Assembly: GCA_934277655.1 (NCBI GenBank) | Contig: CAKQVC010000139.1 | Span: 1-5,966 of the forward strand | Length of the DNA: 5,966 bases | Direction: 5' to 3' | Origin: an uncultured Clostridia bacterium | GTDB taxonomy: Bacteria > Bacillota > Clostridia > Peptostreptococcales > Anaerovoracaceae | In this document: piece after piece, positions 1-5,844 of the stretch | Numbering within the stretch: the stretch's first letter is position 1 | Layout: every line of letters begins with the position of its first letter | Notes under the pieces: model-generated | Told to the model about the DNA's origin: nothing | What the model saw: the letters and a program-made list of their open reading frames with translations, nothing else | Databases searched by the model: none | Program-made: the position numbers and the translations under genes

Positions 1-279
1 ACCAGATGTGTAAGTATATAGTCCCGCTTCAATATTATTGAGCGTGTACTTGCTGTATCCGCCTTCCGATGTGGTTGACACCGTCAGACTGTCGCCATTT
101 GCATTCTGAAATTGCAAATCAGAAGTTGTCGCATATACGTTGACACCTGTGATTTCACTTTCAGCCCAAGCAGTATCCACGCCCCAGCTTCCGATGCCCA
201 TGCCGGTAAATACCATGGCAAAGGCAAGCATGAGGGTCAGGATTTGTTTCGTGAGATTTTTGTTTGTTGTTTGTCTCAT
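1..279 (-). CDS. Secreted protein of unknown function, N-terminal part, downstream of a cobalamin riboswitch (partial)
   Basis: Translating the minus strand from the ATG at 279 gives 93 codons open to the window edge, so only the N-terminus is visible. Residues 1-39 form a Sec signal peptide: a basic, Asn/Thr-rich start (MRQTTNKNLTK), a hydrophobic core (ILTLMLAFAMVF) and a likely cleavage after AWA at residue 39. There is no lipobox cysteine, so this is probably not a lipoprotein. The mature part is Thr/Ser/Gly/Tyr-rich and looks beta-structured (for example TLNNIEAGLYTYTSG), as in extracellular Ig-like or beta-sandwich modules. An AAAGGA lies about 12 bases before this ATG, a long spacing. 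An in-frame ATG at 300 would add seven residues but has no clear ribosome binding site. A cobalamin-type riboswitch and terminator lie directly upstream, so I infer a role in extracellular corrinoid binding or uptake. No family-specific motif was recognised in the visible part. Confidence 0.82.
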   Translation of the reverse strand, partial: MRQTTNKNLTKQILTLMLAFAMVFTGMGIGSWGVDTAWAESEITGVNVYATTSDLQFQNANGDSLTVSTTSEGGYSKYTLNNIEAGLYTYTSG

Positions 280-376
280 TCTTTTTGTCTGTCCTTTCAT
301 TTGTATTTTGTTTCATCGCAGCCCAGCCGGATTGACTGGTTGCAGATTATCTATATAAACACCATTTTGTGTGTAG

Positions 377-426
377 TGAACGCTGTTTTCTATCTTGCTT
401 CGCTCGAATAAAACCTGGTTAGTTCA
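377..426 (-). repeat. Hairpin-forming repeat element, copy A, in the 5' leader
   Basis: On the minus strand TGAAC...GTTCA (outer) and GTTTT...AAAAC (inner) can pair around a loop containing GAGCGAAGC. Positions 385-428 match 1011-1054 at 39 of 44 positions in the same orientation. The element begins just after the U-run of the leader terminator, about 100 bases before the secreted-protein start. The outer stems differ in sequence between the two copies yet each can still pair, which hints at a selected structure. Function unknown. Confidence 0.55.
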
Positions 427-428
427 AT

Positions 429-456
429 AAAAAAACGATGATTGTAATAACCATCG
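429..456 (-). terminator. Intrinsic terminator in the riboswitch leader
   Basis: In minus-strand RNA, CGAUG (456-452) pairs with CAUCG (440-436). The stem continues with a G-U and two U-A pairs around loop AUUAC, then seven U follow (435-429). It sits between the riboswitch aptamer and the secreted-protein start, which is where the terminator of a transcription-terminating riboswitch belongs. The stem is modest (about 8 bp, AT-rich inside), so read-through may be substantial. Confidence 0.72.
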
Positions 457-520
457 CCTTTGTGTCTTGTGTTTACTAAGTTTATTTTCCTACTATGTAC
501 AAATAAACTATTTTGTTTGG

Positions 521-610
521 CTCCGAAGCAATTAAATACATATAGAAATACTCTAGCGCAGCAGAATTTCTGTCCTGTGCTTTTTTTGCTATAAATTCAA
601 CGTTTCGGAG
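521..610 (-). promoter_or_regulatory. Riboswitch expression platform, possible alternative helix
   Basis: The minus-strand segment CTCCGAA (610-604) starts at the 3' end of the aptamer closing helix and is perfectly complementary to TTCGGAG (527-521). The helix abuts and shares one base with the closing helix, so it could couple ligand state to the downstream terminator at 456-429. This is inference from complementarity only. The intervening sequence is A/T-rich, and I see no other terminator in it. Confidence 0.4.
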
Positions 611-1010
611 TTTGTAGGTCTTCTGACTTATCTATTCATGTGTGAAAAACTCTCACACAAGCGCATTGTTTCAGCCTTCTCTCCGGGCCATGACAGCCCT
701 TCCAATGACCGGTTTTTACCGCACGCAGATTTGTCTGCATGGAAACACTACTTTAGAAATACAGCTACTTTAGGAATTCTGCCCTGCCCCCCTGCGGTTT
801 CAGATTCGCGGGCTGCAAATAATATGGCAGTCTTCGTTCCGTGTCCGGGATTCACACCCGATTCCCTTGTTCAGCGAACAAGAATGCGTGTCCGAGAGGT
901 TTCCGGCTGCTTGACGGTCAGAGTCCTGTCTGCCTCGCCTGTCCGGATCGCGCATTTGCCACAAAAGCCGTGATATTCAATTGTAAACCTTTGCATTTGA
1001 CCTACCAACG
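610..1010 (-). ncRNA. Cobalamin riboswitch (AdoCbl-type, enlarged)
   Basis: A leader RNA expected to bind a cobalamin and control the downstream secreted-protein gene in cis. The minus strand contains GGGAATCGGGTGTGAATCCC (866-847), matching the conserved core GGGAA-(C)CGGUG-xxAAUCCGG, with CGGG/CCCG pairing at 860-846. It also carries a B12-box-like AAGTCAGAAGACCTAC (629-614), against a consensus near AGYCAGGAGACCUGCC. The 5' segment GTTGGTAGGTC (1009-999) pairs with GACCTACAAAC (620-610) at 10 of 11 positions, giving the long-range closing helix over the B12 box. Local hairpins fit a folded RNA: GTTC/GAAC (882-866), CTGC/GCAG after the core, and TGTGTGA/TCACACA (659-639). About 210 bases lie between core and B12 box, and the whole aptamer spans about 400 nt, roughly double the usual size. 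Class assignment is by eye from motifs. Confidence 0.78.
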
Positions 1011-1053
1011 GTTTTCTCTCTCGCTTCGCTCGGATAAAACCGGGTTAGGTCAA
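997..1053 (-). repeat. Hairpin-forming repeat element, copy B, overlapping the riboswitch 5' end
   Basis: A 57-base inverted repeat. On the minus strand TTGACCT pairs with AGGTCAA, ACC with GGT, and CGGTTTT with AAAACCG, around a loop containing GAGCGAAGCGAG. Positions 1011-1054 match copy A at 385-428 (39/44). Its 3' arm (GGTAGGTC) is also the 5' strand of the riboswitch closing helix, so the hairpin and the aptamer helix cannot form together. It could be a regulatory switch, a mobile hairpin element, or a remnant of leader duplication. Confidence 0.6.
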
Positions 1054-1117
1054 TTACAGTCGTTTCATTCGAATCAAGCTTCCCAAAAGTCCGCTTCCTT
1101 CATGAAACATTGCATAA

Positions 1118-1156
1118 GGAGTTTCTGCTGTTTTCTTCGAAAACAGGGACAACTCC
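1118..1156. other. Strong interrupted hairpin
   Basis: GGAGTT (1118-1123) pairs with AACTCC (1151-1156). After a 4+4 internal loop, CTGTTTTC (1128-1135) pairs with GAAAACAG (1139-1146) around a TTC loop. No proper U-run follows on either strand, so it is not an obvious terminator itself. It lies just past the minus-strand terminator at 1204-1160 in the direction of transcription. It could be part of a small RNA or of a mobile hairpin element. Confidence 0.5.
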
Positions 1157-1159
1157 ATT

Positions 1160-1204
1160 AAAAAAGACTTCTTCTGCCTGACTATATGCCAAACAAAAGA
1201 AGTC
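1160..1204 (-). terminator. Intrinsic terminator, minus strand
   Basis: GACTTCTT (1204-1197) pairs with AAGAAGTC (1173-1166) over a 23-base loop, followed by six U (1165-1160). It is the first clear terminator downstream of the GTPase-nuclease gene and probably closes that operon or any transcript from the 1486-1459 promoter. It also insulates the riboswitch leader from upstream read-through. The large loop lowers confidence somewhat. Confidence 0.6.
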
Positions 1205-1259
1205 GTGATTTTATATTGTACTCGATTTTATTGCACGCAAAAATTACAGGCTTATAAGT

Positions 1260-1307
<48 letters not shown>

Positions 1308-1433
1308 GCAAGGATCATGCCATTTTTTAAGCTATACCCCATAAAGTGGACACTCCCTTTTCTAAATTTGCCGCTTTTCGGACACCGTTTTTTTATCAGC
1401 ACCTCGTAAACCAAGCATGAATTTTTGCACACA

Positions 1434-1448
1434 CGAGGGATTCCCTCG
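1434..1448. other. Short palindrome CGAGGGATTCCCTCG
   Basis: A 15-base near-perfect inverted repeat (six GC-rich pairs around ATT, or seven around one T). It lies 11 bases beyond the candidate -10 box at 1464-1459, at or near the expected transcript start. It could be an operator or the first hairpin of the transcript. No U-run follows on either strand. Confidence 0.45.
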
Positions 1449-1458
1449 CATTTCCAAA

Positions 1459-1486
1459 ATTATACTTCTATTCTACACGAAGTCAT
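1459..1486 (-). promoter_or_regulatory. Candidate sigma-A promoter
   Basis: On the minus strand a perfect TATAAT (1464-1459) follows ATGACT (1486-1481, 4 of 6 to TTGACA) with a 16-base spacer. The predicted start is near 1452, beyond the stop of the GTPase-nuclease gene. Its transcript would run through the palindrome, the microsatellite and the terminator at 1204-1160. No convincing gene lies in that path, so it may make a short RNA or be chance in AT-rich DNA. Confidence 0.4.
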
Positions 1487-1529
1487 CATAATTGTAAAGC
1501 ATGATTTGGGAAATACTTATCGCTGAAAA

Positions 1530-4262
1530 TCAGAACACATCCCGAAGTGGCTGGTTCTTTTCCTTTTTCTGCATGACCAGTTTCTTTCGGATTTCTTCTG
1601 TTGTGCCTGCTACCTCTTCATGAAACTCTCTGGCTGAAAATCTTGAAGCGCCATCCGCCAGCGCCGACATTTGCACCTGCTGATCTGAAGTCACCACCCA
1701 AAGCTGTCGTTTTTTCCCATATTCGTAAACAGCTTTTTCGATGAACCGGTCAGCCGTTTCTGCTTCCTTCGTATAAACGACCTGCAGTGTCCCTGCATTC
1801 TCGTTCAATCTGCTGTAATCATGCCGGGTTCCAGGATTTCCTGCCATCTTGTAGCCATCGAACACAATCAGCATATCAACCTGCTTATAGCCCTGATAAT
1901 GATTCAGAACCTCAATCAGCCTTTCTCTTGCTCCATCGATGCTTACTGCCGCCAGTTCTTTCAGTTCCTCCCACGCAAAGATCACATTGTATCCATCGAT
2001 AATATATAGCGGTCTGCCTGCCTTTTTGCTATTATCTGCAGGCGATGACCATTTCAGCTTCGGAAAATTCTCTCCGGCAGGAGGTCTTCTGCTGCCCCGG
2101 CTGTGACTTTCCCGGTACAAAGCCTCCTCCCGTTTGCTCTTTCCGTAAGTACGAAGAAAAATCTCTTCCAGTTCTTTTTCCCCGGCGGCATTACTGCTTC
2201 CTGCATTCTTTCTTGCTGCATGAAGCCTTGCATCCGACAGCGAAAAACCTTCAGGGTTTTCCATCCCATCTTCATTTTGTCTGTTCTTTCCATTTCTCAT
2301 CCGCAGGATTTCTTCGCCGGAAACGTGTGCCATCTCGTCGACCTGATCCCATTCCACATAGACAGCCGCTCCATGCTCGCAAAATACTGATCCGGTCTGG
2401 TTTTCCAGATCCTGATCCGGCAGATACCCCACGCTTGCAATCACTTCTTCCGCATTGTGGCACGGCATATATCCTTCCGGCATTGTGGAAAAGATGCCTT
2501 TCCCCCTGGTATATCCGATCACTTCCCTGCCATAGTCTTTCAAAGTTGCGACCGGGCCGCTCCCCCGGATAACCGCAGTCGTTTCTGTGCTTTCCGAAAA
2601 CTCTGCCTTGGCACCAAGCCTTTCCAGATCTGATAATGCCCTGCCTACATTTTCCGAAGGGACTTCCAGACGAAACCCATACATCGGCTCCAGCAGAATC
2701 GACTGTGCTTTTCGCAGCCCCTGCCGGACCGCCCGGTAAGTTGCCTGCCTGAAATCGCCGCCCTCCGTATGTTTTTGATGAGCACGTCCTGCGATCAGAG
2801 AAATTCTCATATCCGTGATCTCACTTCCGGTCAGTACACCGCGATGTGATTTTTCTGCCAGATGGCTCAGCACCAGTCTCTGCCAGTTTCGTTCAAACTG
2901 GTCTTCACTTACCAAACTGTCAAAGACAAGCCCACTCCCCCTCGGCAGCGGTTCCAGCAGCAGATGCACCTCCGCATAGTGGCGCAGCGGCTCATAATGA
3001 CCGATTCCCACTACCGGTTCTGCGATTGTTTCCTTATATACAATACTGCCTTGTCCGAAAGATACGTCCATGTCGAATTTTCGTTTCATCAGCCCTCGCA
3101 AAATATCCAGCTCCAGGTCTCCCATGACGCTGACATGAATTTCTGCTGCGGCTTCATTCCAGAAAACATGCAGGCTTGGTTCTTCCTCTTCTAGCTGCCG
3201 GATCTTCATTAATGCGTTTGCCGGGTCGACATCTGCCGGAAGTTCTACCTGATAAGTCAGCGCCGGTTCAATCAGCGGTATGACCGTGCCTCCTTCCGCG
3301 CCCAATCCCTGACCTGCATAGGTGCCGGACGGCCCCAGGATTGCACAGATATCTCCGGATGATACCGCAGAAACGGATTCAAACTTTTCTCCGTTATATA
3401 GCCGGATTTGTTCCGCTTTTTCTCCCTCATCCTGTAGCACCATTTTATTTTTTAAGATTCCTGACGTAACTTTCAGATGCGTCAGACGGTTTCCTTTTTT
3501 ATCCCGGCTGATCTTATAGACCCTTCCTCCGAAAGGCTCTTCTTCTGCATTTTCTGCTGTCCATCCGATCGTATAGCGTTCCAGCGTTTTTAGAAAGTCT
3601 TCTACGCCATCGCCTTTTAACGCGGATCCGAACGAAACAGGGAACAGTTGCCTTTTTAGCACTGCCTCTGTGATCATATCCTCATCAAAAGCTTCCCCTG
3701 CAAGGAAAGCCTCCATCAGAGGCTCCGATGCCGAAGCGATTTCTTCTTTTTCGTCTTCCTCGTTTCGGTTTCCAAAATCAGCAAAAACACCGTCTGCCAG
3801 TTTCTTTCGAAGCTCTGCAAGCAGTGTTTTTCTGTCTGTTTCCGGTCTGTCCATTTTATTGACGAAAAGAAACACCGGAATCTGGTAATCTTTTAGCAGC
3901 TGCCACAAGGTTAAAGTATGCCCCTGCACACCATCGGTCCCACTTATCACCAGGATCGCATAGTCCAGCACCTGTAATGTTCTCTCCGCTTCCGAACTGA
4001 AATCAGCATGTCCGGGCGTATCCAAAAGCACGACCTGCCTGCTTCCCATTCGAAATCTCGCCTCTTTGGAGAATACCGTGATTCCCCGTTCCCTTTCCAT
4101 CTGATCGTTATCCAGGAAAGCATCTTTATGATCCACACGTCCTTTTTTTCGGGTAGTTCCCGTCTGGAACAGAATTTCTTCCGATAAAGTTGTCTTGCCT
4201 GCATCCACGTGTGCCAGAATGCCGACTGTCAGCTTTTCGGTCTTTTTCTTCTGTATATCCAT
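1530..4262 (-). CDS. Tet(M)/EF-G-like ribosomal GTPase fused to a C-terminal NYN/YacP (Rae1-like) nuclease domain
   Basis: A 910-residue protein, about 270 longer than classical ribosomal protection proteins (~640). The N-terminal GTPase has every G motif: AHVDAGKT (17-24), RERGIT with T62, DTPGH (81-85), NKMD (135-138) and GSAL. EF-G-like domains II-V follow to about residue 640. The domain IV tip reads HQKHTEGGDFR (495-505) where Tet(M) has YSPVSTPADFR, so tetracycline protection is not assured. A charged linker holds ELEEIFLRTYGKSKR (697-711). Residues ~749-900 are a YacP/NYN (PIN-like) domain with acidic residues in YIIDGYN (D756), FDGYK (D802), ETADRFIE (D838) and TSDQQ (D860), matching the Rae1 layout. 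Rae1 cuts mRNA in the ribosomal A site, the site that Tet(M)-type GTPases visit. I infer a ribosome-acting factor, perhaps for rescue or mRNA cleavage. TGAGGT lies 6 bases before the ATG. The gene starts 26 bases after the transporter ATPase, suggesting cotranscription. Confidence 0.92.
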   Translation of the reverse strand: MDIQKKKTEKLTVGILAHVDAGKTTLSEEILFQTGTTRKKGRVDHKDAFLDNDQMERERGITVFSKEARFRMGSRQVVLLDTPGHADFSSEAERTLQVLDYAILVISGTDGVQGHTLTLWQLLKDYQIPVFLFVNKMDRPETDRKTLLAELRKKLADGVFADFGNRNEEDEKEEIASASEPLMEAFLAGEAFDEDMITEAVLKRQLFPVSFGSALKGDGVEDFLKTLERYTIGWTAENAEEEPFGGRVYKISRDKKGNRLTHLKVTSGILKNKMVLQDEGEKAEQIRLYNGEKFESVSAVSSGDICAILGPSGTYAGQGLGAEGGTVIPLIEPALTYQVELPADVDPANALMKIRQLEEEEPSLHVFWNEAAAEIHVSVMGDLELDILRGLMKRKFDMDVSFGQGSIVYKETIAEPVVGIGHYEPLRHYAEVHLLLEPLPRGSGLVFDSLVSEDQFERNWQRLVLSHLAEKSHRGVLTGSEITDMRISLIAGRAHQKHTEGGDFRQATYRAVRQGLRKAQSILLEPMYGFRLEVPSENVGRALSDLERLGAKAEFSESTETTAVIRGSGPVATLKDYGREVIGYTRGKGIFSTMPEGYMPCHNAEEVIASVGYLPDQDLENQTGSVFCEHGAAVYVEWDQVDEMAHVSGEEILRMRNGKNRQNEDGMENPEGFSLSDARLHAARKNAGSSNAAGEKELEEIFLRTYGKSKREEALYRESHSRGSRRPPAGENFPKLKWSSPADNSKKAGRPLYIIDGYNVIFAWEELKELAAVSIDGARERLIEVLNHYQGYKQVDMLIVFDGYKMAGNPGTRHDYSRLNENAGTLQVVYTKEAETADRFIEKAVYEYGKKRQLWVVTSDQQVQMSALADGASRFSAREFHEEVAGTTEEIRKKLVMQKKEKNQPLRDVF

Positions 4263-4275
4263 TTTTTACCTCACT

Positions 4276-4299
4276 GTTATGCCTGAAGTTATGCCCGAA
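4276..4299. repeat. 12 bp tandem duplication at the ATPase stop codon
   Basis: GTTATGCCTGAA and GTTATGCCCGAA lie head to tail, 11 of 12 identical. On the minus strand each carries TAA in the same frame, so the ATPase stop is followed four codons later by a second in-frame stop. This looks like a small slippage duplication in the gap before the GTPase-nuclease gene. Confidence 0.7.
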
Positions 4300-4981
4300 G
4301 CATTGCCCCAAGGAATGCTTTCAATCTGTCACTCTTTGGATTTTCAAAAATTTCTTGCGGCTTCCCTTCTTCGACAACAACTCCTTTATCCATAAAAATA
4401 ACCCGGTCTGCAACTTCTTTTGCGAACCCCATTTCATGTGTCACAACGATCATGGTTGTCCGTTCATCTGCAAGCTTTTTCATAACATTCAGTACTTCCC
4501 CTGTAATTTCAGGGTCGAGTGCGGATGTTGCCTCGTCGAAAAGCATGAGATCCGGATACATCGCCAGTGCTCTTGCGATCGCAACTCTCTGTTTCTGCCC
4601 TCCGGAAAGCATGGCAGGATAAACATCAGCCTTTGCCTCCAGCCCTACCATTTTTAACAACTCCATGGCATGCTTTTTTGCAGCCTCCTTATCCTGTTTT
4701 TTTACTTTAACAGGTGCATACGTGATATTCTCAATGCAGGTCATATGCGGAAACAAGTTGAAATGTTGGAACACCATCCCTGTTTCTCCTTTCAGGATCA
4801 CTTCTCCGGAAGTAGGCTGGTCCAGACCATTGATACACCGCAGCAGCGTACTCTTTCCGGAGCCCGACGGCCCGATGATCGCTACAATTTCTCCGGTTTC
4901 CATAGAAAAGTTCACATGATCAACTGCACGAAAATCCCCGAAATCTTTTACAATATCTTTCATTTCCAAAATCTTTTCCAT
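4289..4981 (-). CDS. Polar amino-acid ABC transporter ATP-binding protein (GlnQ/HisP family)
   Basis: Cytoplasmic ATPase that powers amino-acid import with the adjacent permease and binding protein. All ABC motifs are present in 230 residues: Walker [10 protein letters not shown] (37-45), Q-loop [11 protein letters not shown] with Q72, signature LSGGQKQR (125-132), Walker B LMLFDE (145-150), D-loop SALD and switch histidine H182 in VVTHEMGFA. The SGGQKQR signature, the EATSALDPE stretch and the EIFENP ending are typical of the polar amino-acid group. The stretch between ILKG and GMVFQ is about 12-15 residues shorter than in usual GlnQ proteins (~240 residues). The reading frame is intact, so this is a compact variant rather than a broken gene. 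The start overlaps the permease stop (TAATG), with GGAGGA 7 bases upstream. Substrate cannot be told from the ATPase. Confidence 0.97.
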   Translation of the reverse strand: MEKILEMKDIVKDFGDFRAVDHVNFSMETGEIVAIIGPSGSGKSTLLRCINGLDQPTSGEVILKGETGMVFQHFNLFPHMTCIENITYAPVKVKKQDKEAAKKHAMELLKMVGLEAKADVYPAMLSGGQKQRVAIARALAMYPDLMLFDEATSALDPEITGEVLNVMKKLADERTTMIVVTHEMGFAKEVADRVIFMDKGVVVEEGKPQEIFENPKSDRLKAFLGAMLRA

Positions 4982-5643
4982 TAGTATTCCTCCGGTCTGT
5001 CATATCTTGCAAAACGTTTTTCCAGTCTGCCTGCAACTACAGTCAGCACCAGTGTCATAATCAGATAAATCAACGCTGCAAACAACATTGGTGTGATATC
5101 CGTCATTCTGTTGACCGAACTGTTGGTTGCTTTCATCAGTTCCACCAGCGGCAGTGCAGATGCCAGTGCTGTATCTTTTACCAGAGTGATCGCTTCGTTG
5201 ACGATCGGCGGCAAAACTGCTTTCATGGTCTGCGGAAGGATAATGTCGAGCATTGTCTGCTTTTTAGAAAGGCCTAGCGCAAACGCTGCTTCATGCTGCC
5301 CTTTGTCCACGCTGTTGATGCCGCCGCGGTAAATTTCTGCCAGATATGCAGAATAGTTCAGTACGAACGTAAGGATTACCGTTAAGAATACACTGATCTG
5401 AAGATGCAGCACCAGCGGGAAGAAGAAATAGAAGAAGAACAACTGCAGCATCAGCGGTGTTCCTCTAAAAACCAGCACAAAAAGTCTGCAAAGCCACGCC
5501 AGCGGTTTTATCCGGCTGTTGCTTCCCAGTGCGATCGGCAGTCCCAGCGGAAGCGCCAGCACCAGTGTCAGCACAAAAATCTCAATTGTTACCACCGTAG
5601 ACTGCAACATGTACGGCAGAAACTTCATCAAATACTCTATCAT
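4981..5643 (-). CDS. Polar amino-acid ABC transporter permease (HisM/GlnP family)
   Basis: Integral membrane subunit of the importer, 220 residues, the usual length for this family. About five membrane segments are visible (roughly 15-39, 50-80, 83-106, 147-167 and 186-206). The conserved FRGTPLMLQ lies at 59-67. The cytoplasmic EAA loop that docks on the ATPase is [15 protein letters not shown] (115-129), followed by IILPQ. These are hallmarks of the His/Glu/Gln/Arg/Lys family. The start is supported by TGAGGT 7 bases upstream, and the stop overlaps the ATPase start by one base, a sign of translational coupling. With a single permease gene visible, the membrane part is probably a homodimer. 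The substrate is likely a polar amino acid or cystine; the sequence does not decide. Confidence 0.97.
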   Translation of the reverse strand: MIEYLMKFLPYMLQSTVVTIEIFVLTLVLALPLGLPIALGSNSRIKPLAWLCRLFVLVFRGTPLMLQLFFFYFFFPLVLHLQISVFLTVILTFVLNYSAYLAEIYRGGINSVDKGQHEAAFALGLSKKQTMLDIILPQTMKAVLPPIVNEAITLVKDTALASALPLVELMKATNSSVNRMTDITPMLFAALIYLIMTLVLTVVAGRLEKRFARYDRPEEY

Positions 5644-5716
5644 CGGTTTACCTCATTTTATCTTTAAAATTTACGTCCATCCTTCAGCACAGCCATCCGG
5701 ATGAAGTGGATTTCCC

Positions 5717-5765
5717 TGAGCAGGTCATGTCTCCATTTACTTGAGCAGGTCATGTCTCCGTTTAC
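5717..5765. repeat. 25 bp direct tandem repeat, two copies
   Basis: TGAGCAGGTCATGTCTCC plus TTTAC appears at 5717-5740 and 5742-5765, with 23 of 24 positions identical. On the minus strand each copy reads GGAGACATGACCTGCTCA. It could be a binding site pair, a slippage duplication or part of a small mobile element. No terminal repeats or transposase are visible nearby. Confidence 0.85.
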
Positions 5766-5773
5766 AAGAAGAA

Positions 5774-5804
5774 ACCGAACAAAGTACAGAAATCTTCATT
5801 CGGT
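5774..5804 (-). terminator. Weak attenuator-like hairpin after the binding-protein gene
   Basis: On the minus strand ACCGAA (5804-5799) pairs with TTCGGT (5779-5774) over a 19-base loop, followed by the U-rich but broken UUCUUCUU. It lies about 40 bases after the binding-protein stop. A partial terminator or 3' stabiliser here would give more binding protein than permease and ATPase, as is usual for such importers. The short stem and interrupted U-run make it tentative. Confidence 0.35.
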
Positions 5805-5844
5805 CCATCCTTGATGTTTTCATATCAATCAGCTTTTTTATTCT

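Larger units (their letters stand above)
5644..5844. other. Spacer between binding-protein and permease genes, with short repeats
   Basis: About 200 bases with no convincing gene. It holds the 25 bp tandem repeat (5717-5765), a hairpin (5774-5804), and GTCCATCCTT twice (5675-5684 and 5803-5812). Two minus-strand reading frames of about 28-29 codons (one at 5664-5753) cross it but lack good ribosome binding sites. Such a gap is long for a tightly linked transporter operon and may result from an insertion or from internal duplication. Confidence 0.6.

Noticed and set aside
638..1161. Two overlapping plus-strand reading frames of 106-111 codons
   Set aside because: They lie over the antisense of the cobalamin riboswitch and its flanking hairpins, have no recognisable domain or ribosome binding site, and are Cys/Pro/Arg-rich in a way typical of translated structured RNA.
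1342..1355. TAAAGTGGACACTC as a possible insertion-sequence end
   Set aside because: It resembles terminal sequences of some IS families, but there is no matching inverted partner, target duplication or transposase in the window.
2045..2572. 175-codon plus-strand frame inside the GTPase-nuclease gene
   Set aside because: It is antisense to a clearly conserved domain protein and has a low-complexity composition with no domain; a shadow of the real gene.
1530..4262. Plain tetracycline resistance gene
   Set aside because: The GTPase belongs to the broad ribosomal protection family, but the domain IV tip motif is changed and a nuclease domain is fused, so resistance cannot be claimed from sequence.
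5664..5753. 29-codon minus-strand frame just before the permease start
   Set aside because: Its GGAG lies only 2 bases before the ATG, and the coding part overlaps the tandem repeat. Too short and unsupported to call a gene.
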